Below are positions 1-12,400 of a stretch of DNA of 64,000 bases, piece by piece. Position numbers and translations under genes: made by a program. The DNA comes from Anadara kagoshimensis (Eukaryota; Mollusca; Bivalvia; Arcoida; Arcidae), in contig CM037865.1 in the NCBI GenBank assembly GCA_021292105.1, forward strand, positions 25,999,027 through 26,063,026. The letters run 5' to 3'. Every line of letters begins with the position of its first letter. The stretch's first letter is position 1. Under the pieces are notes generated by a model that made no database searches, had not been told where the DNA came from, and saw nothing but the letters and a program-made list of their open reading frames with translations.

Positions 1-45
1 CACTTTTACTGGTTCCCTTGGGTGGCTTTTACAGGTTTAACTGTA
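1..45. mobile_element. Right end of a family A inverted-repeat element (MITE)
   Basis: The segment holds TTTTACTGGTTCCCTTGGG, then GGTGGCTTTT and a terminal ACAGGTTTAACTGTA. This matches the right half of the family A copies at 33867-34047 and 56868-56941. The left half lies outside the window. Confidence 0.6.
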
Positions 46-139
46 CCATAATTTTAAGAAATACTGTCTGGGCATTCCTCTTGTTTTTCCAAAAATTTTA
101 CATTAAATGATACTTCACCATGCTTTGCATTCACAAGGT

Positions 140-222
140 GGTTCGATTGAATGGGGTTTTATGTCCTGTTCAATAATATTTCACTTATACCGAGATGTGG
201 CCAGCTATAAGTGCATGCTCAA
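140..222 (-). mobile_element. SINE-1 3' tail fragment
   Basis: Read on the minus strand this is the SINE-1 tail: TATAGCTGG, then CTCGGTATAAGTGAAATAT and the GACATAAAACCCCATTCAATC end. Head and body are missing. Confidence 0.6.
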
Positions 223-412
223 GAAAAGCTGTGTTTATATGGATATATGTTTCGAGAACTCTGGCGAGTTTTCTTCAAAACACGTTTGGTGATTATGACA
301 GTACATTTCTTCCAGCAACAATTATTTTATTTCAATCACCTTGATCATGTCATACAGAATGTATGTATCTGGGTAACCAGTTTTGGGGATTAAACCTGCA
401 GTTTTGTTCATA

Positions 413-598
413 ATGCTGTAAACATGGTTATTTTTTACATGGTGGAAATTTTCGTGAATAGGAGAAAATTGAAAAAATTTGCCCCTCAAGAAGCAAGATT
501 GGATGAAATTGTGAAAATAACTCCATCACGAAATACCAACAAAATGATTTCGTGAAAATTACTACTTTTGAAAAATTAATAAACATGTTTACAGTATC
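413..598. mobile_element. Family B inverted-repeat element (MITE)
   Basis: The left end CTGTAAACATGGTTATTTT faces a right end AAACATGTTTACAGTAT, its inverted copy. The arms also pair around GAAATTTTCGTG and CACGAAAT. The same family makes up part of each monomer of the array at 2391-18010 and recurs at 35789-36012 and 39283-39509. A TA next to each end suggests a Tc1/mariner-type target, which is inference. Confidence 0.6.
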
Positions 599-620
599 TG
601 AATACTATACCAACATCTAA

Positions 621-842
621 CCACTGCAGTAGCTCAGTTGGTAGAGTGGGTTCAAATCCCCGGCTGGGTCTTTCAGATGGGAACTTAAAATAAACCAGGT
701 CCCTTGTCACGGCAGGTTTAGCATGCTAAAGAACCCTGCTGTATAATGCCATCAGGCATTTTTGCACCTTTGCCTATAGCTGGCGACATCTCAATATAAG
801 TGAAATATTCTTGACTGGAACGTTAAACACCAATTCTCAACT
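621..842 (+). mobile_element. SINE-1, tRNA-derived, with an internally deleted head
   Basis: A tRNA-like A box (TAGCTCAGTTGGTAGAG) is followed directly by a B box (GGTTCAAATCC). The anticodon arm that should separate them is gone. Next come the SINE-1 body, including AGCATGCTAAAGAACCCTGC, and the tail ATAAGTGAAATATTCTTGAC ending in GTTAAACACCAATTC. It is a SINE copy and not a functional tRNA gene. Confidence 0.75.
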
Positions 843-2390
843 CAACTACACCGACATCCATAGATAACTATACCGTACATTTATAATTATTATAATCATC
901 AAAGTTTTTTAAGTTTCTTCTAGATAAACACTCTTTTTATAATTTCTATCGAGATTTCAGTCTCTAACAATATGACAAGTTATAAACCATGTATAATAAT
1001 TTATAGATGTCAGTGTATAAATTTATAAAACTACAACAAGTCTGTATCACATTGTAAAATTATTTATTTAACATAACAAATGTTAACAAAATTACATCTC
1101 CAATGCATCACCACATGAACACAAATTTTACACATAATTAATCAATTAAGTAAACAATTGTCTATAAAAATAACATTTATCCATGCTCAATCATTATCGA
1201 TGCTGCCATCCAGGAAAAACCAGAAAACCCTGGAAACCTGTATCCGAAGATATAGCAGGCAACGATTCATGAGAAGTGTTCGGACCTACACTTTTGATAC
1301 TATAATATAAAAGTAACAAATAAATAAAAAGATATAAATGCAATAATTCCTAGATTTTCAGCACACTTGGATGAAAATCTAGGAGTAATACAAATATATT
1401 TTTTCACAAGGTACCACCTTAAGTCTTATAGTTTGTTCTTGGTAATCGGCTTTATTCCTACTTGTTTTTCAATAATTCATACTGGCATTTCAGCCTTAAG
1501 AATCCTAGGCATAACATCTTTTCAACTAACACTGGTGCATCAACGTATATAAAAAGATCAAAAATCAATTTAGTATGCTATCAATGAAGGTAAAACTACC
1601 CTTTACAAGTAATGACAATGTTATAAAAACGTGAAAAAAGGTTAAATGCACGATTAGTAGTCGTTAATAGGGAATTACTTGTCATTACTTGTTCATTAAT
1701 AACAAATATACAAAGTGTATATGCCAAATATTTATTTGTGATACATCAATGACTACTGGTCAGTTAAAAGACATTATACCCAAATTTCCAAATCTGATCT
1801 AGCAATGTCAAAATCAAACTGATAAAAGGATGACAATTTGATATTGATGTCAAAAAAACATAGGATTGCAGGAGAGGAACCAAAAACAAAATGTGACATT
1901 TAGAGAAGATACTAGCATACATTATATACAGTATTTGCAAGTTTTTTTTCCCACAAATTCTTTTTCATATTTATTTGTCGTTATTTATTTCTGTGGTCAC
2001 TATTTACACATCTGTAGATATCAAAAAGTTTAATGTCTAGATTAATTCCTTGTCTTTAGACCTGTGGTACAGGAAATCCATGGATCAATTGTGGAGTTGT
2101 AATCTTTTTCCTAATAATAAAACAAATGAAGATGATGTCCATTATTTTCATAACAGCAATCTGAGCATAAAAAAACAAATATCACATTTGACATTCCATA
2201 AGCAAAAGGACCATTAGAACAATCCAATTGTTAAACAGAAAACAACATTACAATTTTAAATATAGACTATTATGAAGTTAAAATATATACATCTTATTTC
2301 ATTATTAGATTGTTATTACCCAGTAGTGTAATAAACTTTTCCTAATTCAGGTATGTTCTACAGGACTTTCAATCAGTTTTGGTTCCATTC
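843..2390. other. AT-rich non-coding stretch left of the array
   Basis: No gene is seen. Open frames are short and show no domain. Bases 1530-1660 and about 1735-1760 resemble 18528-18672 and 18822-18845 on the other side of the tandem array, in the same orientation. Confidence 0.5.
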
Positions 2391-2400
2391 AATCTCTAAT

Positions 2401-2484
2401 ACAGTCAAACCTGTCTATAAAGGTCACATAAGGGAACCAGCAAGAGTGGTCTTTATGGGCAGGTAGCCCTTACAGGTTTAATCG
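2401..2484. mobile_element. Family A MITE embedded in monomer 1
   Basis: The left arm ACAGTCAAACCTGTCTATAA is partly complementary to the right arm GGCAGGTAGCCCTTACAGG. One copy sits at the start of every monomer. Diverged copies lie outside the array at 31753-31914, 33867-34047 and 56868-56941, so the family was mobile independently of the array. Confidence 0.65.
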
Positions 2485-2667
2485 ATTGGTTTCTGTTCTC
2501 GGATACATAGGCTATTGCCACTATGTTTTAAGCCACAAATTGTTATGTCCCAGTAAGGATATTTTTCTTAATACAGAAGCAGTCAGGTCTGAAACAGTAC
2601 AGGAACCATTTAAGAATAAACACAGGTTTAATCTAAGAAAGCAAATCGAATCTGTCAAGATTAATAA

Positions 2668-2884
2668 CATGTATACTGTAACGTGAAAATTTTTCTGTGG
2701 TCAAAATTTTTGCTAATTTTGCAATTGAAATAAAAAGCAAGAAATGTACCACCTCCTGAGAATTAAGTCAAGTCAATTTTCATATGCTTTGTATCGCAAT
2801 GGGCAAAATCACCTAAATAACCCCTTTGCGAAATGCCAATAACCAAGATTTCACCAAAATAACCATGTTTACAGTATTGCATTT
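2668..2884. mobile_element. Family B element embedded in monomer 1
   Basis: The left end is TATACTGTAACGTG (TATACTGTAAACGTGG in later monomers). The right end is AATAACCATGTTTACAGTAT. The inverted ends match the stand-alone copy at 413-598. One copy is present per monomer. Confidence 0.6.
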
Positions 2885-3102
2885 ATACCTATCCTGGTTA
2901 TCCAATAAAATGGTTTTTCCTTGGTCGTCCTGTTCATCTGCCTGGTTACATCCTCTAGATCCTGAAGAGCTGGCCTACTACTAGAAATCACAACCACAGA
3001 CATTAGTTGCAATCAAAAACAAATGATTTATTATGATATAAGTGAAGAAATCCTTTGACTGGGAGAGCATTTTTGCTCTGCTAAAGTTGGTCACCATAAA
3101 AA

Positions 3103-3660
3103 GGTGGCGACGGCAAGACACTTCTGAATGCATAAGGCTGTGTCCAACTCTATCGCCAACATTCGGTGGCGATGGTGGGACACCCCTGAATGCATAAGAA
3201 TGTGTCGAACCTTGTCACCACAATATGGTGACATTGTTCTACATCTAGTGCCTGTGATGGGGTGGCGACGGTTTGACACCTCTGAATGCATAAGGCTGTG
3301 CCCAACGCTATCGCCACAATCTGGTGGCGATGGTGGGACACCCCTGAATGCATAAGACTGTGTCAAACCTTGTCACTGAAAATTCATGGCATGGTTGCAC
3401 ATTTTGTCCCCATCACAGGGTGGCGACGGTCTGACACCTCTGAATGCATAAGGCTGTGCCCAATGCTATCGCCACAAGATGGTGGCGATGCTGGAACACC
3501 CCTGAATGCATAAGACTGTATCAAACCTTGTCGCCATAATCAGACACCCCTGAATGCATAAGGCTGTGCCGACAGATGTCACCACAATCTAGTTGTGATA
3601 GATTGTGGTGATGGTCGAACACCCCTGAATGCATGAGGGTGCCCAAATAGTGTTGCCACT
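3103..3660. repeat. Block of eight hairpin units in monomer 1, with a 158-bp super-period
   Basis: GAATGCATAAG (GAATGCATGAG in the last unit) begins at 3126, 3188, 3284, 3346, 3442, 3504, 3552 and 3627. The spacing is 62, 96, 62, 96, 62, 48, 75, so the first six units are three copies of a 158-base dimer. Each unit has a left arm such as GGTGGCGACGGTTTGACAC and a right arm such as GTGTCAAACCTTGTCGCC that can pair, placing GAATGCATAAG in the loop. The block recurs in every monomer. Confidence 0.85.
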
Positions 3661-6600
3661 TTCAAGCGAACCATGAAGAAACACGACTGCTTCATTCTCT
3701 ATGGATTGATATGGTTACTTTCCCCAGGTGGATCCATCTGTTGTCTTCATCTGTGCTGGTCCAGGTTCATCTGTAGTCCTAATCCATTGGCATCTGGTTC
3801 ATCTGTAATCCTCTTGGTGTGGTGCCCATGGGGTCCATTGTCCAGGTTCCTATGTAAAAAGAAAAGGAAGTTAAAATCTAATACAGTCAAACCTGTCTAT
3901 AAAGGTCACATAAGGGAACCAGTAAGAGTGGTCTTTATGGGCAGGTAGCCCTTACAGGTTTAATCGATTGCTTTCTGTTCTCAGATACATAGGCTATTGC
4001 CACTATGTTTTAAGCCACAAATTGATATGTCCCAGTAAGGATATTTTTCTTAATACAGAAGCAGTCAGGTCTGAAACAGTACAGGAACCATTTAAGAATA
4101 AACACAGGTTTAATCTAAGAAAGCAAAATCGAATCTGTCAAGATTAATAACATGTATACTGTAAACGTGGAAATTTTTCTGTGGTCAAAATTTTTGCTAA
4201 TTTTGCAAATTGAAATAAAAAGCAAGAAATGTACCACCTCCTGAGAATTAAGTCAAGTCAATTTTCATATGCTTTGTATCGCAATGGGCAAAATCACCTA
4301 AATAACCCCTTTGCGAAATGCCAATAACCAAGATTTCACCAAAATAACCATGTTTACAGTATTGCATTTATACCTATCCTGGTTATCCAATAAAATGGTT
4401 TTTCCTTGGTCGTCCTGTTCATCTGCCTGGTTACATCCTCTAGATCCCGAAGAGCTGGCCTACTACTAGAAATCACAACCACAGACATTAGATGCAATCA
4501 AAAACAAATGATTTATTATGATATAAGTGAAGAAATCCTTTGACTGGGAGAGCATTTTTGCTCTGCTAAAGTTGGTCACCATAAAAGGTGGCGACGGTAA
4601 GACACTTCTGAATGCATAAGGCTGTGTCCAACTCTATCGCCAACATTCGGTGGCGATGGGGGACACCCCTGAATGCATAAGAATGTGTCGAACCTTGTCA
4701 CCACAATATGGTGACATTGTTCTACATCTAGTGCCTGTGATGGGTGGCGACGGTTGACACCTCTGAATGCATAAGGCTGTGCCAACCTATCGCCACAATC
4801 TGTGGCGATGGTGGGACACCCCTGAATGCATAAGACTGTGTCAAACCTTGTCACTGAAAATTCATGGCATGGTTGCACATTTTGTCCCCATCACAGGGTG
4901 GCGACGGTCTGACACCTCTGAATGCATAAGGCTGTGCCCAATGCTATCGCCACAAGATGGTGGCGATGCTGACACCCCTGAATGCATAAGACTGTATCAA
5001 ACCTTGTCGCCATAATCAGACACCCCTGAATGCATAAGGCTGTGCCGACAGATGTCACCACAATCTAGTTGTGATAGATTGTGGTGATGGTCGAACACCC
5101 CTGAATGCATGAGGGTGTGCCCAAATAGTGTTGCCACTTTCAAGCGAACCATGAAGAAACACGACTGCTTCATTCTCTATGGATTGATATGGTTACTTTC
5201 CCCAGGTGGATCCATCTGTTGTCTTCATCTGTGCTGGTCCAGGTTCATCTGTAGTCCTAATCCATTGGCATCTGGTTCATCTGTAATCCTCTTGGTGTGG
5301 TGCCCATGGGGTCCATTGTCCAGGTTCCTATGTAAAAAGAAAAGGAAGTTAAAATCTAATACAGTCAAACCTGTCTATAAAGGTCACATAAGGGAACCAG
5401 TAAGAGTGGTCTTTATGGGCAGGTAGCCCTTACAGGTTTAATCGATTGCTTTCTGTTCTCAGATACATAGGCTATTGCCACTATGTTTTAAGCCACAAAT
5501 TGATATGTCCCAGTAAGGATATTTTTCTTAATACAGAAGCAGTCAGGTCTGAAACAGTACAGAACCATTTAAGAATAAACACAGGTTTAATCTAAGAAAG
5601 CAAATCGAATCTGTCAAGATTAAAATGTATACTGTAAACGTGGAAATTTTTCTGTGGTCAAAATTTTTGCTAATTTTGCAAATTGAAATAAAAAGCAAGA
5701 AATGTACCACCTCCTGAGAATTAAGTCAAGTCAATTTTCATATGCTTTGTATCGCAATGGGCAAAATCACCTAAATAACCCCTTTGCGAAATGCCAATAA
5801 CCAAGATTTCACCAAAATAACCATGTTTACAGTATTGCATTTATACCTATCTGGTTATCCAATAAAATGGTTTTTCCTGGTCGTCCTGTTCATCTGCCTG
5901 GTTACATCCTCTAGATCCCGAAGAGCTGGCCTACTACTAGAAATCACAACCACAGACATTAGATGCAATCAAAAACAAATGATTTATTATGATATAAGTG
6001 AAGAAATCCTTTGACTGGGAGAGCATTTTTGCTCTGCTAAAGTTGGTCACCATAAAAAGGTGGCGACGGTAAGACACTTCTGAATGCATAAGGCTGTGTC
6101 CAACTCTATCGCCAACATTCGGTGGCGATGGTGGGACACCCCTGAATGCATAAGAATGTGTCGAACCTTGTCACCACAATATGGTGACATTGTTCTACAT
6201 CTAGTGCCTGTGATGGGGTGGCGACGGTTTGACACCTCTGAATGCATAAGGCTGTGCCCAACCCTATCGCCACAATCTGGTGGCGATGGTGGGACACCCC
6301 TGAATGCATAAGACTGTGTCAAACCTTGTCACTGAAAATTCATGGCATGGTTGCACATTTTGTCCCCATCACAGGGTGGCGACGGTCTGACACCTCTGAA
6401 TGCATAAGGCTGTGCCCAATGCTATCGCCACAAGATGGTGGCGATGCTGGAACACCCCTGAATGCATAAGACTGTATCAAACCTTGTCGCCATAATCAGA
6501 CACCCCTGAATGCATAAGGCTGTGCCGACAGATGTCACCACAATCTAGTTGTGATAGATTGTGGTGATGGTCGAACACCCCTGAATGCATGAGGGTGTGC

Positions 6601-8199
6601 CCAAATAGTGTTGCCACTTTCAAGCGAACCATGAAGAAACACGACTGCTTCATTCTCTATGGATTGATATGGTTACTTTCCCCAGGTGGATCCATCTGTT
6701 GTCTTCATCTGTGCTGGTCCAGGTTCATCTGTAGTCCTAATCCATTGGCATCTGGTTCATCTGTAATCCTCTTGGTGTGGTGCCCATGGGGTCCATTGTC
6801 CAGGTTCCTATGTAAAAAGAAAAGGAAGTTAAAATCTAATACAGTCAAACCTGTCTATAAAGGTCACATAAGGGAACCAGTAAGAGTGGTCTTTATGGGC
6901 AGGTAGCCCTTACAGGTTTAATCGATTGCTTTCTGTTCTCAGATACATAGGCTATTGCCACTATGTTTTAAGCCACAAATTGATATGTCCCAGTAAGGAT
7001 ATTTTTCTTAATACAGAAGCAGTCAGGTCTGAAACAGTACAGGAACCATTTAAGAATAAACACAAAGCAAAATCGAATCTGTCAAGATTAATAACATGTA
7101 TACTGTAAACGTGGAAATTTTTCTGTGGTCAAAATTTTTGCTAATTTTGCAAATTGAAATAAAAAGCAAGAAATGTACCACCTCCTGAGAATTAAGTCAA
7201 GTCAATTTTCATATGCTTTGTATCGCAATGGGCAAAATCACCTAAATAACCCCTTTGCGAAATGCCAATAACCAAGATTTCACCAAAATAACCATGTTTA
7301 CAGTATTGCATTTATACCTATCCTGGTTATCCAATAAAATGGTTTTTCCTTGGTCGTCCTGTTCATCTGCCTGGTTACATCCTCTAGATCCCGAAGAGCT
7401 GGCCTACTACTAGAAATCACAACCACAGACATTAGATGCAATCAAAAACAAATGATTTATTATGATATAAGTGAAGAAATCCTTTGACTGGGAGAGCATT
7501 TTTGCTCTGCTAAAGTTGGTCACCATAAAAAGGTGGCGACGGTAAGACACTTCTGAATGCATAAGGCTGTGTCCAACTCTATCGCCAACATTCGTAGGCG
7601 ATGGTGGGACACCCCTGAATGCATAAGAATGTGTCGAACCTTGTCACCACAATATGGTGACATTGTTCTACATCTAGTGCCTGTGATGGGGTGGCGACGG
7701 TTTGACACCTCTGAATGCATAAGGCTGTGCCCAACGCTATCGCCACAATCTGGTGGCGATGGTGGGACACCCCTGAATGCATAAGACTGTGTCAAACCTT
7801 GTCACTGAAAATTCATGGCATGGTTGCACATTTTGTCCCCATCACAGGGTGGCGACGGTCTGACACCTCTGAATGCATAAGGCTGTGCCCAATGCTATCG
7901 CCACAAGATGGTGGCGATGCTGGAACACCCCTGAATGCATAAGACTGTATCAAACCTTGTCGCCATAATCAGACACCCCTGAATGCATAAGGCTGTGCCG
8001 ACAGATGTCACCACAATCTAGTTGTGATAGATTGTGGTGATGGTCGAACACCCCTGAATGCATGAGGGTGTGCCCAAATAGTGTTGCCACTTTCAAGCGA
8101 ACCATGAAGAAACACGACTGCTTCATTCTCTATGGATTGATATGGTTACTTTCCCCAGGTGGATCCATCTGTTGTCTTCATCTGTGCTGGTCCAGGTTC

Positions 8200-11100
8200 A
8201 TCTGTAGTCCTAATCCATTGGCATCTGGTTCATCTGTAATCCTCTTGGTGTGGTGCCATGGGTCCATTGTCCAGGTTCCTATGTAAAAAGAAAAGGAAGT
8301 TAAAATCTAATACAGTCAAACCTGTCTATAAAGGTCACATAGGGAACCAGTAAGAGTGGTCTTTATGGGCAGGTAGCCTTACAGGTTTAATCGATTGCTT
8401 TCTGTTCTCAGATACATAGGCTATTGCCACTATGTTTTAAGCCACAAATTGATATGTCCCAGTAAGGATATTTTTCTTAATACAGAAGCAGTCAGGTCTG
8501 AAAGTACAGGAACCATTTAAGAATAACACAGGTTTAATCTAAGAAAGCAAAATCGAATCTGTCAAGATTAATAACATGTATACTGTAACGTGGAAATTTT
8601 TCTGTGGTCAAAATTTTGCTAATTTTGCAAATTGAAATAAAAAGCAAGAAATGTACCACCTCCTGAGAATTAAGTCAAGTCAATTTCATATGCTTTGTAT
8701 CGCAATGGGCAAAATCACCTAAATAACCCCTTTGCGAAATGCCAATAACCAAGATTTCACCAAAATAACCATGTTTACAGTATTGCATTTATACCTATCC
8801 TGGTTATCCAATAAAATGGTTTTCCTTGGTCGTCCTGTTCATCTGCCTGGTTACATCCTCTAGATCCCGAAGAGCTGGCCTACTACTAGAAATCACAACC
8901 ACAGACATTAGATGCAATCACAAAACAAATGATTTATTATGATATAAGTGAGAAATCCTTTGACTGGGAGAGCATTTTTGCTCGCTAAGTTGGTCACCAT
9001 AAAAAGGTGGCGACGGTAAGACACTTCTGAATGCATAAGGCTGTGCCAACTCTATCCCAACATTCGTGGCGATGGTGGACACCCTGAATGCATAAGAATG
9101 TGTCGAACCTTGTCACCAAATATGGTGACATTGTTCTACACTAGTGCCTGTGATGGGGTGGCGACGGTTTGACCCTCTGAATGCATAAGGCTGTGCCCAA
9201 CCCTATCGCCACAATCTGTGGCGATGGTGGGACACCCCTGAATGCATAAGACTGTGTCAAACTTGTCACTGAAAATTCATGGCATGGTTGCACATTTTGT
9301 CCCCATCACAGGGTGGCGACGGTCTGACACCTCTGAATGCATAAGGCTGTGCCCAATGCTACCCACAAGATGGTGGCGATGCTGGTACACCCCTGAATGC
9401 ATAAGACTGTATCAAACCTTGTCGCCATAATCAGACCCCCCTGAATGCATAAGGCTGTGCCGACAGATTCACCACAATCTAGTTGTGATAGATTGTGGTG
9501 ATGGTCGAACCAACCCCTGAATGCATGAGGGTGTGCCCAATAGTGTTGCCACTTTCAAGCGAACCATGAAGAACACGACGCTTCATTCTCTATGGATTGA
9601 TAGTGGTTACTTTCCCCGGTGTGGATACTCCATCTGTTGTCTTCATCTGTGCTGGTCCGGTTATCTGTATCCTAATCCATATGGCATCTGGTTCATCTGT
9701 AATCCTCTTGGTGGGCCCATGGGGTCCATTGTCCAGGTTCCATGTAAAAGAAAAGGAAGTTAAAATCTAATACAGTCAAACCTGTCTCTAAAGGTCACAT
9801 AAGGGAACCAGTAAGAGTGGTCTTTATGGGCAGGTAGCCCTACAGGTTTAATCGATGCTTTCTGTTCTCAGATACATTGGCTATTGCCACTATGTTTTAA
9901 GCCACAAATTGATGTCCCAAGGATATTTTCTTAATACAGAAGCAGTCAGGTCTGAAACAGTACAGGAACCATTTAGAGAATAAACACAGGTTTAATCTAA
10001 GAAAGCAAAATCGAATCTGTCAATTAATAACATGTATACTGTAACGTTGAAATTTTCTGTGGTCAAATTTTTTGCTAATTTTCAAATTGAAAAAAAAGCA
10101 AGAAATGTACACCTCCTGAGAATTAGTCAAGTCAATTTTCATTGCTTTGTATCGCAATGGGCAAATCACCTAAATAACCCCTTTGCGAAAATGCCAATAA
10201 CAAGATTTCACCCAAAATAACCATGTTTACAGTATTGCATTTATACTATCCTGTTATCCAATAAAATGGTTTTTCCTTGGTCGTCCTGTTCATCTGCTGG
10301 TTACATCCTCTAGATCCGAAGAGCTGGCCTACTACTAGAAATCACAACCACAGACATAGATGCAATCAAAAACAAATGATTTATTATGATATAAGTGAAG
10401 AAATCCTTTGACTGGGAGAGCATTTTTGCTCTGCTAAAGTTGGTCACCATAAAAAGGTGGCGGACGGTAAGACACTTCTGAAATGCATAAGGCTGTGCCA
10501 ACGCTATCGCCAACATTCGTGGCGATGGTGGACACCCCTGAATGCATAAGAATGTGTCGAACCTTGTCACCACAATATGGTGACATTGTTTTCTACATCT
10601 AGTGCCTGTGATGGGTGGCGACGGTTTTGACACCTCTGAATGCATAAGGCTGTGCCCACCTAATCGCCACAATCTGGTGGCGATGGTGGGACACCCCTGA
10701 ATGCATAAGACTGTGTCAAACCTTGTCACTAAAATTCATGCATGGTTGCACATTTTGTCCCATCACAGGGTGGCGACGTCTGACACCTCCTGAATGCATA
10801 AGGCTGTGCCCAATGCTATCCGCCACAAGATGGTGGCGATGCTGGAACACCCCTGAATGCATAAGACTGTATCAAACCTTGTCGCCATAATCAGGGACAA
10901 CCCTGAATGCATAAGGCTGTGCCGACAGATGCACCACAATCTAGTTGTGATAGATTGTGTGATGGTCGAACACCCCTGAATGCATGAGGTTGTGCCCAAA
11001 TAGTGTTGCCACTTTCAAGCGAACCATGAAGAAACACGACTGCTTCATTCTCTATGGATTGATATGGTTACTTTCCCCAGGTTGATCCATTTTCTGTTGT

Positions 11101-12400
11101 CTTCATCTGTGCTGGTCCAGGTTCATCTGTAGTCCTAATCCATTGGCATCTGGTTCATCTGTAATCCTCTTGTGTGGTGCCCATGGGGTCCATTGTCCAG
11201 GTTCCTATGTAAAAAGAAAAGGAAGTTAAAATCTAATACAGTCAAACCTGTCTATAAAGGTCACATAAGGGAACCAGTAAGAGTGGTCTTTATGGGCAGG
11301 TAGCCCTTACAGGTTTAATCGATTGCTTTCTGTTCTCAGATACATTGGCTATTGCCACTATGTTTTAAGCCACAAATTGATATGTCCCAGTAAGGATATT
11401 TTTCTTAATACAGAAGCAGTCAGGTCTGAAACAGTACAGGAACCATTTAAGAATAAACACAGGTTTAATCTAAGAAAGCAAAATCGAATCTGTCAAGATT
11501 ATAACATGTATACTGTAAACTTGGAATTTTTCTGTGGTCAAATTTTGCTAATTTTGCAAATTGAAATAAAAAGCAAGAAATGTACCACCTCCTGAGAATT
11601 AAGTCAAGTCAATTTTCATATGCTTTGTATCGCAATGGGCAAAATCACCTAAATAACCCCTTTGCGAAATGCCAATAACCAAGATTTCACCAAAATAACC
11701 ATGTTTACAGTATTGCATTATACCTATCCTGGTTATCCAATAAATGGTTTTTCCTTGGTCGTCTGTTCATCTGCCTGGTCATCCTCTAGATCCCGAGAGC
11801 TGGCCTACTACTAGAAATCACAACCACGACATTAGATGCATCAAAAACAAATGATTTATTATGATATAGTGAAGAAATCCTTTGACTGGGAGAGCATTTT
11901 TGCTCTGCTAAAGTTGGTCACCAAAAAAGGTGGCGACGGTAAGACCTTCTGACTGCATAAGGCTGTGTCCAACTCTATCGCCAACATTCGTCGATGGTGG
12001 GACACCCTGAATGCATAAGAATGTGTCGAACCTTGTCCCACAATATGGTGACATTGTTCTAATCTAGTGCCTGTGATGGTGGCGACGGTTTGACACCTCT
12101 GAATGCATAAGGCTGTGCCCAACCCTATCGCCACAATCTGGTGGCGATGGTGGGACACCCCTGAATGCATAAGACTGTGTCAAACCTTGTCACTGAAAAT
12201 TCATGGCATGGTTGCACATTTTGTCCCCACAGGGTGGCGACGGTCTGACACCTCTGAATGCATAAGGCTGTGCCCAATGCTATCGCCACAAGATGGTGGG
12301 ATGCTGGAACACCCTGAATGCATAAGACTGTATCAAACCTTGTCGCCATAATCAGACACCCCTGAATGCATAAGGCTGGTGCCGACAGATGTCACCACAA
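8200..12400. repeat. Indel-rich part of the array
   Basis: The monomers here carry many single-base losses and gains that are absent from the flanking ones. Examples are GAAGAACACGACGCTTC at about 9567, TTCTGAAATGCATAAGG at about 10475 and CACCTCCTGAATGCATA at about 10785. Monomers before 8200 and after 12800 are nearly clean. This fits poor consensus quality inside a long repeat at least as well as true decay. Confidence 0.7.

Noticed and set aside
3091-3366. Open frames on both strands in each array monomer, with Cys- and His-rich products such as ECIRLCPTLSP
   Set aside because: The DNA is made of inverted repeats, so both strands read almost the same peptide. The frames are short, have no upstream signals, and are broken by indels in several monomers.
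5109-5426. A repeated 105-codon frame (MRVCPNSVATFKRTMKKHD...) in several monomers
   Set aside because: It runs from a hairpin unit through the spacer into the family A element and keeps open only because the monomers are near-identical. No domain is seen, and it is lost in the indel-rich monomers.
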